From: Acidimicrobiia bacterium
Lineage (GTDB): Bacteria; Actinomycetota; Acidimicrobiia; Spongiisociales; ZC4RG35
Reading direction: 5' to 3'
Assembly (NCBI GenBank): GCA_028284765.1
Contig: JANQRA010000002.1
Span: forward strand, 491,832 to 555,831
Length of the DNA stretch: 64,000 bases
The notes beneath the pieces were generated by a model. That model saw only the letters and a program-made list of their open reading frames with translations. It searched no databases and had not been told where the DNA came from. The position numbers and the translations under genes were made by a program. Below, piece by piece: positions 49,077 through 56,308 of the stretch; position 1 is the stretch's first letter, and every line of letters begins with the position of its first letter.

Positions 49077-50690
49077 ATGAACTCCTTCGAAGTCGCCAAG
49101 TGGAGCGAGCTCCCAGACCGCAAGCCGGTTGGTGCGCTGGTTGGCAACGTGGACCTCGTGATCGTGAAGTGGGACGAGAACCATTCGGTGATGTATGGAA
49201 GATGCCTTCACCGGGGTGCGCATCTCGCCGACGGTCATATCGACGGCGTGAATCTGATCTGCGGTGTTCATGGGTGGGACTACGTGTTCATGACCGGCGT
49301 CTCGTCCTACAACAACGACGAGCGGCTCCACAAGTTCGCATCTTGGGTCGACGGTGACTCTCTGATGGTCGACGTGGAAGAGATTGAGCGATGGGAGAAG
49401 GAGAACCCTCAGCCCTACGATCGACTCGCCTACCAGGGCGCATACCAGGACCCGCACGGGACGCCTGAAGAGCCACATGTCGGTCTGATACGCCGGCTCG
49501 CGGATGAGGGCCTCGAATACCTGGGTCATCACGGGCCCATTTCCTCGATGGGTGTGCCGCGCCAAGAACTGCCCCTTTGGGACGACATCCAATTCCTGAC
49601 GGCTCAGCTCGCCAAACGACCACTGCTCGACGACGCACCGGTCGGAACCGACGTGACCATCGGCTCGGCGGCCCGCCGCCCGCTGCAGCTGGACATCCCC
49701 CTCTTCGTCTCCGACATGAGCTTTGGAGCACTATCACTCGAAGCCAAGGTGGCGCTGGCAAAAGGCGCCGAGATGGCCGGTACTGGCATCGCTTCCGGGG
49801 AGGGAGGCATGCTGCCGGAAGAGCAGGCAGAAAACAGTCGCTACTTCTATGAGTACGCGTCAGGAAAGTTCGGCTTCTCCTGGGACAAACTCGACCTGGT
49901 ACAAGCGTTCCATTTCAAGTTGGGCCAAGGAGCCAAGACCGGCACCGGCGGCCATCTCCCAGCATCCAAAGTCACGGTGAAAATCGCGGACGTCAGGGGA
50001 CTCGAAGCTGGAGAAGACGCTATCTCTCCTTCGACATTCGAGGACTTCAAGAGCATCCAAGACTTCAAGGACTTTGCGACAGAGGTGCGCACCCGTACCG
50101 ACGGGATACCGATCGGCGTCAAGATGTCAGCCCAGCACATCGAAGCCGACCTCGACGCTGCCTTCGAAATCGGGGTGGACTACGTGATCCTCGATGGTCG
50201 TGGCGGAGGCACTGGAGCAGCCCCTGTCCTGTTCCGCGACCACATCTCCGTACCTACGATCCCCGCCCTGGTTCGTGCCCGTCGACACTTAGATCGAAGC
50301 GGATACAAGCAAGTGAGCCTGGTGGTGACTGGCGGTCTCAGAACCCACACCGACTTCGTGAAGGCACTGGCCCTTGGGGCAGATGCCGTCGCTGTCTCCA
50401 ACTCGGCGATGCAAGCGATCGGATGTCTGGGGATGCGCGCCTGCTCAACCAACAACTGCCCGGTTGGGATCGCGACGCAAAAAGAACACCTTCGAGAACG
50501 ACTCCCAGTCGACGAGGCCGCGGCGAGGTTGAGCCGCTACTTCGAAGCGACAGTCGCGCTCATGCAGGTTTTGTCTCGGGCCATGGGCCACTCCCATCTC
50601 AACCAGTTCTCCATCGATGACCTCACGACGTTCAAGCGAGACATGGCTCACCTGACGGGTATCAGCTACGGAGGCGTTGACCTCAACTGA
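49077..50690 (+). CDS. Rieske domain fused to FMN-binding glutamate-synthase-like domain
   Basis: 537 residues. Residues 1-110 are a Rieske 2Fe-2S domain with CLHRGAHL near residue 43 and CGVHGWDY near 62 (CxH and CxxH). Residues about 140-520 match the FMN barrel of the large glutamate synthase subunit: SDMSFGALS near 214, GEGGMLPEE near 241, GRGGGTGAAP near 377 and a cysteine cluster CSTNNCPVGIAT near 458 for a 3Fe-4S-type centre. The glutaminase domain is absent, so it is unlikely to use glutamine directly. An electron-transfer reductase role is inferred. ATG 49077 lies 6 nt after TAGGTT. Confidence 0.86.
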   Translation: MNSFEVAKWSELPDRKPVGALVGNVDLVIVKWDENHSVMYGRCLHRGAHLADGHIDGVNLICGVHGWDYVFMTGVSSYNNDERLHKFASWVDGDSLMVDVEEIERWEKENPQPYDRLAYQGAYQDPHGTPEEPHVGLIRRLADEGLEYLGHHGPISSMGVPRQELPLWDDIQFLTAQLAKRPLLDDAPVGTDVTIGSAARRPLQLDIPLFVSDMSFGALSLEAKVALAKGAEMAGTGIASGEGGMLPEEQAENSRYFYEYASGKFGFSWDKLDLVQAFHFKLGQGAKTGTGGHLPASKVTVKIADVRGLEAGEDAISPSTFEDFKSIQDFKDFATEVRTRTDGIPIGVKMSAQHIEADLDAAFEIGVDYVILDGRGGGTGAAPVLFRDHISVPTIPALVRARRHLDRSGYKQVSLVVTGGLRTHTDFVKALALGADAVAVSNSAMQAIGCLGMRACSTNNCPVGIATQKEHLRERLPVDEAAARLSRYFEATVALMQVLSRAMGHSHLNQFSIDDLTTFKRDMAHLTGISYGGVDLN

Positions 50691-50716
50691 ACGTGGCTAC
50701 ATACCCTCGCACTAGA

Positions 50717-50766
50717 GAAACCCGGGGTTCATACCGCCACATGTGGCGGTATGAATCCCGGGTTTC
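50717..50766 (+). terminator. 24-bp hairpin terminator
   Basis: Arms at 50717-50740 and 50743-50766 pair over 24 positions; the only non-Watson-Crick pair is a G-T that is a wobble in plus-strand RNA. It lies 27 bp after the glutamate-synthase-like gene and 21 bp before the end of the opposing gene. Confidence 0.75.
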
Positions 50767-50786
50767 GTTGCTTGGTTGGCTTGGAG

Positions 50787-51656
50787 CTAGTGGTCTTTGC
50801 CTTCACCGCCACCGGTGTGGACAAACTCGAACACCTTCTTGTGCCCGAACTTGTCAGTCACGTAGACAGCGAATACTTCGTCGACCGGAGCGCCTTCGAA
50901 GATCACCTTGATCTCCCACTCACCGTGCTCACCGATCTCGGCGACGCCGCCGCCGTATTTCGATTCGATGAAGATCAGTGATCCTGGCTTCCCGGTGCCC
51001 CAGAAGACGTCGTATGGGGTTTCTTCACCGCACTCGCCGTAGAGCTGCTTGGCCGAGAACTCCCATTCGGCAGGCTTCTCATCCTTGGGCTTCTCCTCTT
51101 TTGGCTTCTCGTCCTTCGGAGGCTCAACCTTCGGCTTCGGAGCCTTGTAGATCACGTTGACTGTGTCGCTGCCAACGTTGCCAGCCTCGTCCTTGGCCTT
51201 GATGGTGACCTTGTTCTCACCCTTTTGCAGGATGAGGACGATTCGCCAGTCACCCTCTTCGTTGACGTCGGCTTCATACTTGCCTGCGTACACCTTGGCG
51301 CCAGGCTCCGTCCTGCCTTCGAATACGACTTCCCTCTTCTCGAAGACCTGACCATCTTCAGGATGGAGGATCTCGATCTCAGGAGGTGTGTCGTCGACAG
51401 GCTCCTTCTCGACGGGTTCCTCGACCGGTTCTTTGTCGGCCTCTACCCGAACTTCCTTCTTCTCGGGAAGCTCATCTGGTTCGAGCATCCCCTTGGGAAG
51501 GGGCTCGAACTCGATTGGCTCGACGACCTTCTTCTCCTCAGCTGCCACGGGTTCGGCATCGACCTTCCCATCGTCTGAGGATCCGGCCAGCGCAAACGCT
51601 GTCCCCGCCAACGCGATCACTGCCGTACTTATCAGCAGCGAGATCCATCTCCGCAT
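50787..51656 (-). CDS. secreted protein with Ig-like and partner domains (paralogue of 52316-53224)
   Basis: 289 residues. A signal peptide or anchor covers about 5-25 (WISLLISTAVIALAGTAFALA). An acidic Glu/Lys/Pro linker (about 30-90) leads to an Ig-like domain (IEILHPEDGQVF ... AGNVGSDTVNVIY, about 95-170). A Lys/Pro/Glu repeat linker follows (KPKEEKPKDEKP), then a second beta-rich domain (FSAKQLYGEC ... VYVTDKFG). Both domains align with those of the sigma-partner protein. ATG 51656 has AAGGAG at 6 nt. The likely sigma-dependent promoter is at 51709-51735. Confidence 0.8.
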   Translation of the reverse strand: MRRWISLLISTAVIALAGTAFALAGSSDDGKVDAEPVAAEEKKVVEPIEFEPLPKGMLEPDELPEKKEVRVEADKEPVEEPVEKEPVDDTPPEIEILHPEDGQVFEKREVVFEGRTEPGAKVYAGKYEADVNEEGDWRIVLILQKGENKVTIKAKDEAGNVGSDTVNVIYKAPKPKVEPPKDEKPKEEKPKDEKPAEWEFSAKQLYGECGEETPYDVFWGTGKPGSLIFIESKYGGGVAEIGEHGEWEIKVIFEGAPVDEVFAVYVTDKFGHKKVFEFVHTGGGEGKDH

Positions 51657-51708
51657 CTTCAACTCCTTGCCTGGTTCACAGGCCCCCCAATGCCCATCCC
51701 GCCGGTAA

Positions 51709-51772
51709 CACGCCCTGGGCGTCAAAAAGGTTTACGACCACTCAGGTAAACCACAGAACGTGCCGATTCGTG
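51709..51772. promoter_or_regulatory. mirror-image pair of putative ECF sigma promoters
   Basis: Plus strand: GTAAACC at 51746-51752, 16 nt, CGTG at 51769-51772, then GTG start 51780. Minus strand: GTAAACC at 51735-51729, 16 nt, CGTG at 51712-51709, then ATG 51656. The two -35 boxes also form the inverted repeat GGTTTAC-N10-GTAAACC at 51729-51752. Same box, spacer and -10 on both strands between a sigma gene and its paralogous partner. Confidence 0.6.
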
Positions 51773-51779
51773 TGATGTC

Positions 51780-52319
51780 GTGACCGCCGAAACCAAACCG
51801 GAGCCAATACGCCGGGATAAGGAGTTGAAAGCGAGCCATGAGTCATTCGAGAGCTTCTATCAGAGGGAGTTCCGAAATGTCGTGGGGCTCGCCTTCGCCC
51901 TGTCCGGAAGCCGGTTGGGAGCGGAAGACCTGGCTCAGGAAGCATTCATCAAGGCGCACGAACGTTGGGACAAGATCAGTGGCTACGACAAGCCTGGAGC
52001 ATGGGTGCGTCGCGTGGTCTCCAACCTCGCCGTCTCCGGCTTCCGACGTAAGTCTGCTGAGCGAAAGGCCGTCGCCCGTCTCGCCGGACAACGACCTACG
52101 GGAATCGCGGAGATGGAACCCGAGGACGAGCAGTTCTGGCAGATGGTGCGCGACCTCCCGAAACGACAGGCCCAGGCGACGGCACTCTTCTACATCGAGG
52201 ACCGTTCAGTCGCTGAGATCGCCGAGATCCTCGAGTGCAGTCCGGCAACAGCCAAGGTGCACCTCCATCGCGGTCGACAGTCACTTGCCTCGAAACTGGT
52301 CATGGAGGTGAGCGAGTGA
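51780..52319 (+). CDS. ECF-type RNA polymerase sigma factor
   Basis: 179 residues. Region 2 spans about 24-95 (FYQREFRNVVGLAFALSG, then AEDLAQEAFIKAHERWDKI) and region 4 spans about 120-175 (LPKRQAQATALFYIEDRSVAEIAEILECSPATAKVHLHRGRQ). It directs transcription of a small regulon in response to an envelope signal in most relatives. GTG 51780 is placed 7 nt after a CGTG -10, so the message may be leaderless. Its stop overlaps the start of the membrane partner gene (GTGA), the usual arrangement for a sigma and its regulator. Confidence 0.92.
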   Translation: MTAETKPEPIRRDKELKASHESFESFYQREFRNVVGLAFALSGSRLGAEDLAQEAFIKAHERWDKISGYDKPGAWVRRVVSNLAVSGFRRKSAERKAVARLAGQRPTGIAEMEPEDEQFWQMVRDLPKRQAQATALFYIEDRSVAEIAEILECSPATAKVHLHRGRQSLASKLVMEVSE

Positions 52320-53224
52320 GCCGCGACCTCGACACAAGGGCTCGCCGGGCAGCGGAGAGCCTGACCCAGGCAGTAGATGCTGCGGAGTTCACCGTGAACT
52401 CGCCGGCAGCAGTCAAGACGCGACGGCCCCTAGTCGCCGTCCTGCGGCCTGCCATCGCCATGGCCCTGCTGATGATTGGCGCAGCGGTCGGCGGTGCGTT
52501 GGTCACAGACTCGGACTCCGAGCAGACGCCGGTACCCACGACCGTGCCACTCGTCCCGACCAGTCTCGCCGAGACCACACCTTCGGAACCCGAGCCGGCA
52601 CCACCGACTACGGCATACGTTCCCCCAACGACCGCGACTACAACGGCGCCAACCACGACCGTCGCATCCGACCTCGAGGCCCCGTTCATCGAGATCACCT
52701 CGCCGGAAGAAGGGGCCGAGTTCGAGGAGAAAACGATCGCTTTTGAAGGAGTCACTGAGCCTGGAGCCAAGGTTGCAGCTGGGCGGTGGGAAGCGGATGT
52801 CGATGACTCCGGAAATTGGCGGATCGTGCTGGTCCTGAGCGAAGGCAAGAACACCGCACGTTTCACCGCAACGGACGAAGCTGGAAACTCTTCGGAAGCC
52901 ACGGTGACGGTCTTCTATGTACCTGCACCCGAGACGACCACGACGACAATCGAAGAGAAAGAGCACGAGTTCAGCGCGTTCGCAACCTTTGGCTCGTGTT
53001 CTGAGACCCCTCCGTACGACATCTACTACGGGACCGGCAAACCGGGAACCGTGATCCAAATCACGTCCGACTATGGGTCTGGGTCGGTGGAGGTCAGTGA
53101 GAACGGCGAGTGGGAGAAGAAGGTTGTCTTCGAAACTGCTCCACCTGACAAGGCGTTCTTGGTGAAGGTCGCTGATGAGTTCGGCAACAGCAAGAAGTTC
53201 GAAATGATCTACCAACCGGCGTAG
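52316..53224 (+). CDS. membrane protein with Ig-like extracellular domains, probable sigma-factor partner
   Basis: 302 residues. A cytoplasmic N-terminus of about 45 residues without a recognisable ZAS zinc motif is followed by one membrane helix (about 43-66) and a Thr/Pro-rich stalk (to about 122). Two external domains follow: an Ig-like domain (FIEITSPEEGAEF ... NSSEATVTVFY, about 125-205) and a second beta-rich domain (FSAFATFGSC ... VKVADEFG, about 220-300). GTG 52316 overlaps the sigma stop. It may act as an anti-sigma factor with a sensor outside, although the short N-terminus shows no known anti-sigma domain. Confidence 0.82.
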   Translation: MSRDLDTRARRAAESLTQAVDAAEFTVNSPAAVKTRRPLVAVLRPAIAMALLMIGAAVGGALVTDSDSEQTPVPTTVPLVPTSLAETTPSEPEPAPPTTAYVPPTTATTTAPTTTVASDLEAPFIEITSPEEGAEFEEKTIAFEGVTEPGAKVAAGRWEADVDDSGNWRIVLVLSEGKNTARFTATDEAGNSSEATVTVFYVPAPETTTTTIEEKEHEFSAFATFGSCSETPPYDIYYGTGKPGTVIQITSDYGSGSVEVSENGEWEKKVVFETAPPDKAFLVKVADEFGNSKKFEMIYQPA

Positions 53225-53275
53225 AGCCTTGCGCCGGAACCCCAGGTACGGCGAAGCCACCAATCCGAGCGAAGG

Positions 53276-53289
53276 TACGGTCAGTCACC
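53276..53289 (+). promoter_or_regulatory. putative -10 element
   Basis: TACGGT at 53276-53281, 8 nt before GTG 53290; no Shine-Dalgarno. Confidence 0.3.
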
Positions 53290-54414
53290 GTGGAGCTCAA
53301 CGCCAACGTTTTGAACCGAACGACAATGCGTCGCCAACTCCTCTACGAGCGTGCCGAGATCTCGGCCCTCGATGCGACAGCCCAGGTCGTCGCGTTGCAG
53401 GCCCAGAATCCGATGTCTCCCTACATCGCATTGTGGAACCGGGTGGCCTCGTTCACACCTGCCGAGGTAGACGACTCGCTTAAGGACGGCCGACTCGTCA
53501 AGGCGACGGCTATGCGCATCACTCTCCACCTGATGACCGGACCCGATCACATGGCGTTCAGGGCAGCCATGCTTCCGTCGCTCCGAGCTGCAGGCTTCTA
53601 CGACCGACGCTTCAAAGAGTTGGCCATGACCGTCGACGAAGCCGATGCCCTGCTTCCCGGCCTATCTGAATTCACATCAACACCCCGAACCCGACCCGAA
53701 ATCGAGGAGTACCTCTCTCGAGTCCTCGGCGGCGAACCGCCAGCCGGACTCTGGCGTGCTCTCAGGTTCTCAGCACCCTGGCGCTATTCCCCAGGAGACC
53801 ATCCGTGGGGGTTCGGAGATCCAGCCCAGTTCGTAGCGACCGAGTCTGTCGAGACCCAGGCCGGTGAAGGGCTCAAGCGACTCGTGCGCGGCTACCTGGG
53901 AGCCTTCGGACCGGCGAAGGTTCGCGACATCGCTCAATTCACACTGCTCACCACCGATCCGATCAGATCCACACTCGACGAACTGGGAGACGAGGTGGTC
54001 TGGTACGGCGACCAGCGATCTGGATTCGTCGATCTCGTCGATGGCGGATTCAGCGATGGGGGCGAATCGCCGCCACCGAGGCTTCTCGGGATGTGGGACA
54101 GCGTCCTGCTCGCATATGCCGATCGAAGCCGGGTGATCCCTGAGGACGTCCGCAAGCTCGTGATCCGACGCAATGGCGACGTCCTTCCGACCGTCTTAGT
54201 CGACGGATACGTAGGCGGTGTCTGGAGACCGACCGAGAACGGGATTGAGATCTCGTCGTTGAATGATTGGCCTCCGCAAGTGTGGGACCAAGTAGAAGAA
54301 GAGGCCATCAGCCTCTGGGAACTGATCAGCGGGCGCGACCCGTGGGCGTATCGCCGGCACTACCGGTGGTGGGACCAGATCGCAGCCATCAAGACTCGAA
54401 GACTCGCGGGATAG
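53290..54414 (+). CDS. winged-helix DNA-binding protein of the AlkZ/YcaQ-like (HTH_42) superfamily
   Basis: 374 residues. The N-terminal MRRQLLYERA helix and the VVALQAQNPMSPYIALWNR segment near residue 34 contain the QxQ motif used by AlkZ-type DNA glycosylases that remove bulky or crosslinked bases. Later parts (RITLHLMTGPDH, KVRDIAQFT, LPTVLVDGYVGGVWR) fit the same superfamily. Glycosylase activity is inferred from the motif only; some relatives have no known activity. It lies directly downstream of the sigma-factor module with a separate putative -10. Confidence 0.82.
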   Translation: MELNANVLNRTTMRRQLLYERAEISALDATAQVVALQAQNPMSPYIALWNRVASFTPAEVDDSLKDGRLVKATAMRITLHLMTGPDHMAFRAAMLPSLRAAGFYDRRFKELAMTVDEADALLPGLSEFTSTPRTRPEIEEYLSRVLGGEPPAGLWRALRFSAPWRYSPGDHPWGFGDPAQFVATESVETQAGEGLKRLVRGYLGAFGPAKVRDIAQFTLLTTDPIRSTLDELGDEVVWYGDQRSGFVDLVDGGFSDGGESPPPRLLGMWDSVLLAYADRSRVIPEDVRKLVIRRNGDVLPTVLVDGYVGGVWRPTENGIEISSLNDWPPQVWDQVEEEAISLWELISGRDPWAYRRHYRWWDQIAAIKTRRLAG

Positions 54415-54449
54415 GGCTTACGCGGCCGTCGCCATCTTTCAGGCCCAAG

Positions 54450-54462
54450 TAGCTTGGCGACC
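54450..54462 (+). promoter_or_regulatory. putative leaderless-type -10 element
   Basis: TAGCTT at 54450-54455, 7 nt before ATG 54463; no Shine-Dalgarno. Confidence 0.35.
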
Positions 54463-55185
54463 ATGACACAGGTCGGAGCTGGCATCCGATTACTCGCCGT
54501 CGGCCTCCTGGCAATCGTGATAGCGGCATGCAACGTATCGATCATCGGGGTCCGAGGGTCGGGTCAGATCACCACCGAGGCACGTCCTGTCGAGAGCTTC
54601 AGTGAGATCGATCTCAGGGGAAGCGGAACGGTCCTTCTGGAGTTGGGCGACGAAGAGTCGCTGACCATCGAGGCCGACGACAACCTTCTCGAATACCTGA
54701 CGACGGAGGTCGAAGGCTCCACCCTCATCCTTGACGCCAACGAGTCGATCTCGCCCACCGAGGACATCGTCTACAGGATCACTGCTACCACCATTGAGGG
54801 GCTGAGGCTGTCGGGGAGCGGTGAGTTCGATGCAAGCGATTTGGGGGGTGACACGCTCAACCTCGATCTCGACGGTTCGGGCGACATTGTTGTCAAGGGC
54901 TCTGAGTGGCGCACCGTCTTCGTTCGACTGTCAGGATCCGGTGAGATCACCATGTCGGGGTCGACGGATGGTCTCGAAGTGAACCTCGACGGCTCGGGCT
55001 CGTTCGACGGCGAAGACCTGCTCGCCAGCGAAGGCGACGTGTCGGTGGCGGGTTCCGGCGATGTCACGGTCAACGTCTCGACCCGGCTCACGGCAGAGAT
55101 CTCGGGCTCGGGAGACATCGTCTACTTGGGCAGTCCTCAGCTCAGCAGCGAAATCGACGGATCGGGATCGATCAGACAGCGCTGA
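54463..55185 (+). CDS. DUF2807 lipoprotein (beta-helix with Gly-Ser-Gly turns)
   Basis: 240 residues. The lipoprotein signal ends at a Cys in VIAACNVS near residue 23. The mature part is a repetitive beta structure in which G-S-G turns recur about every 15-30 residues: RGSGQ, RGSGT, SGSGEF, DGSGDI, SGSGEI, DGSGSF, AGSGDV, SGSGDI, DGSGSI. This is the head-GIN/DUF2807 pattern, expected to fold as a right-handed beta-helix. Role unknown. ATG 54463 was chosen over a GTG-type start 9 nt upstream because TAGCTT ends 7 nt before it. Confidence 0.85.
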   Translation: MTQVGAGIRLLAVGLLAIVIAACNVSIIGVRGSGQITTEARPVESFSEIDLRGSGTVLLELGDEESLTIEADDNLLEYLTTEVEGSTLILDANESISPTEDIVYRITATTIEGLRLSGSGEFDASDLGGDTLNLDLDGSGDIVVKGSEWRTVFVRLSGSGEITMSGSTDGLEVNLDGSGSFDGEDLLASEGDVSVAGSGDVTVNVSTRLTAEISGSGDIVYLGSPQLSSEIDGSGSIRQR

Positions 55186-55188
55186 CCC

Positions 55189-55548
55189 CTAGCCGGCATC
55201 CTTCCATTCGCACCAGGCCTTTACGGCCGCCTGAATCTCCGCCTCGTGGCTATTGACCGATTCGACATCGCCAAATCGCATGGTCCTGACGAGATCGCCG
55301 TCCCCTTCCATCAGAGCGTGGTCGCCTGGGATCTCCGAGCCTCGATGGAACATCAGCCCAACTCCGGTCTTCGCTGTCGTGAAGCTGAGAATGTTCCCTT
55401 TGTACATGAAGGTTGGGACGCTCCATTTGATGACCTCCGTGATGCGAGGGTCGGCTTCGAGAATCACTCTGCGAGCAGCCTGCATAGGCGCCTCTGCAGG
55501 ATGGGCTTTTGTCTCGAACCATGCATCGACATCGGGACTGCGGGGCAT
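55189..55548 (-). CDS. DUF1801 domain protein
   Basis: 119 residues, matching the YdhG-like DUF1801 fold: ADPRITEVIKWSVPTFMYKGNIL near residue 32, GVGLMFHRGSEI near 63 and a closing AAVKAWCEW. Function unknown; relatives often neighbour SRPBCC and ArsR genes, as here. It diverges from the ArsR gene with 53 bp between, so the regulator may control both sides. Confidence 0.85.
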   Translation of the reverse strand: MPRSPDVDAWFETKAHPAEAPMQAARRVILEADPRITEVIKWSVPTFMYKGNILSFTTAKTGVGLMFHRGSEIPGDHALMEGDGDLVRTMRFGDVESVNSHEAEIQAAVKAWCEWKDAG

Positions 55549-55601
55549 CGGCCAGCTCCTTCGTGTGGTATGCGTTCCAGCTTATATGCGCTGTTGCTAA
55601 T

Positions 55602-55916
55602 ATGTCGCTCGTGCAGTCAGCTCTGGAGGCCTTCTCCCATCCCGGCCGTCGCGAGATGCTCGAGCTCGTGATGGCAGAGGAAATGCCAGTAGGCGTTCTC
55701 GCCCAGCGGACAGGTATGAGCCAACCGGCGGCCAGCCAGCATCTGAAGGTGCTCCGCGACTCCGATCTGGTCAACGTGCGAATCGAGGGCTCTCGCCGTC
55801 TCTATTCGGTCAATTTCGAGGCGCTTGCCCGATTGAAACGTGAGTTGGATGCCTTCTGGGGCGATCGCCTGGACGCACTCCGCGAAGCAACGCACCAATC
55901 AGATGCCGCTAGTTGA
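55602..55916 (+). CDS. ArsR-family transcriptional regulator
   Basis: 104 residues. A canonical winged helix: ALEAFSHPGRREMLELVM, VGVLAQRTGMSQPAASQHLKVLRDSDLV for the DNA-binding helices and VRIEGSRRLYSV for the wing. No metal-binding Cys pair, so it belongs to the group that controls SRPBCC genes rather than metal resistance. ATG 55602 was chosen by family length. Its 3' end overlaps the SRPBCC gene by 14 nt. The AT-rich gap (55575-55601) is a likely self-operator. Confidence 0.9.
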   Translation: MSLVQSALEAFSHPGRREMLELVMAEEMPVGVLAQRTGMSQPAASQHLKVLRDSDLVNVRIEGSRRLYSVNFEALARLKRELDAFWGDRLDALREATHQSDAAS

Positions 55917-56307
55917 AAGAGCACTCACCCTCAAAGCCACTGCGGAGGAGGTATTCGACCTATTCACGACAGTCGATGGACTGACCAGCTGGATGGGAGT
56001 CAGCGCCCAGGTCTCTGCTGAGCCAGGCGGTGTCCTGCGATGGACTCACGAGAACGGCGCAACCATGTCCGGTCGTTTCTTGGAGGTCGACCGACCGAAC
56101 CGCCTTGTCTTCACCTACGGGTGGGAGGGTGATCTGATGGGTGTGCCCCCAGGATCAACAACGGTTGAGATCGAGTTCGCTGAAGCGGGTGGGCACACAA
56201 CCGTCACGCTCGTGCATCGGGGGATTCCGACGGCTGTCGTTGAAGAGCACAGGCTGGGCTGGGACCACTTCCTAGCTCAGCTCCACAAGACGACCGTCAG
56301 TAGCTGA
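55903..56307 (+). CDS. SRPBCC/AHSA1-family protein
   Basis: 134 residues of the START-like SRPBCC fold: LTLKATAEEVFDLFTTVDGLTSWMG near residue 8, GRFLEVDRPNRLVFTYGWE near 60 and LGWDHFLAQLHKT at the end. Such proteins bind hydrophobic ligands. The ArsR-SRPBCC pair is a common coupled cassette. ATG 55903 was chosen because the domain begins there. It ends 1 bp before the opposing peptidase gene. Confidence 0.88.
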   Translation: MPLVERALTLKATAEEVFDLFTTVDGLTSWMGVSAQVSAEPGGVLRWTHENGATMSGRFLEVDRPNRLVFTYGWEGDLMGVPPGSTTVEIEFAEAGGHTTVTLVHRGIPTAVVEEHRLGWDHFLAQLHKTTVSS

Positions 56308-56308
56308 C

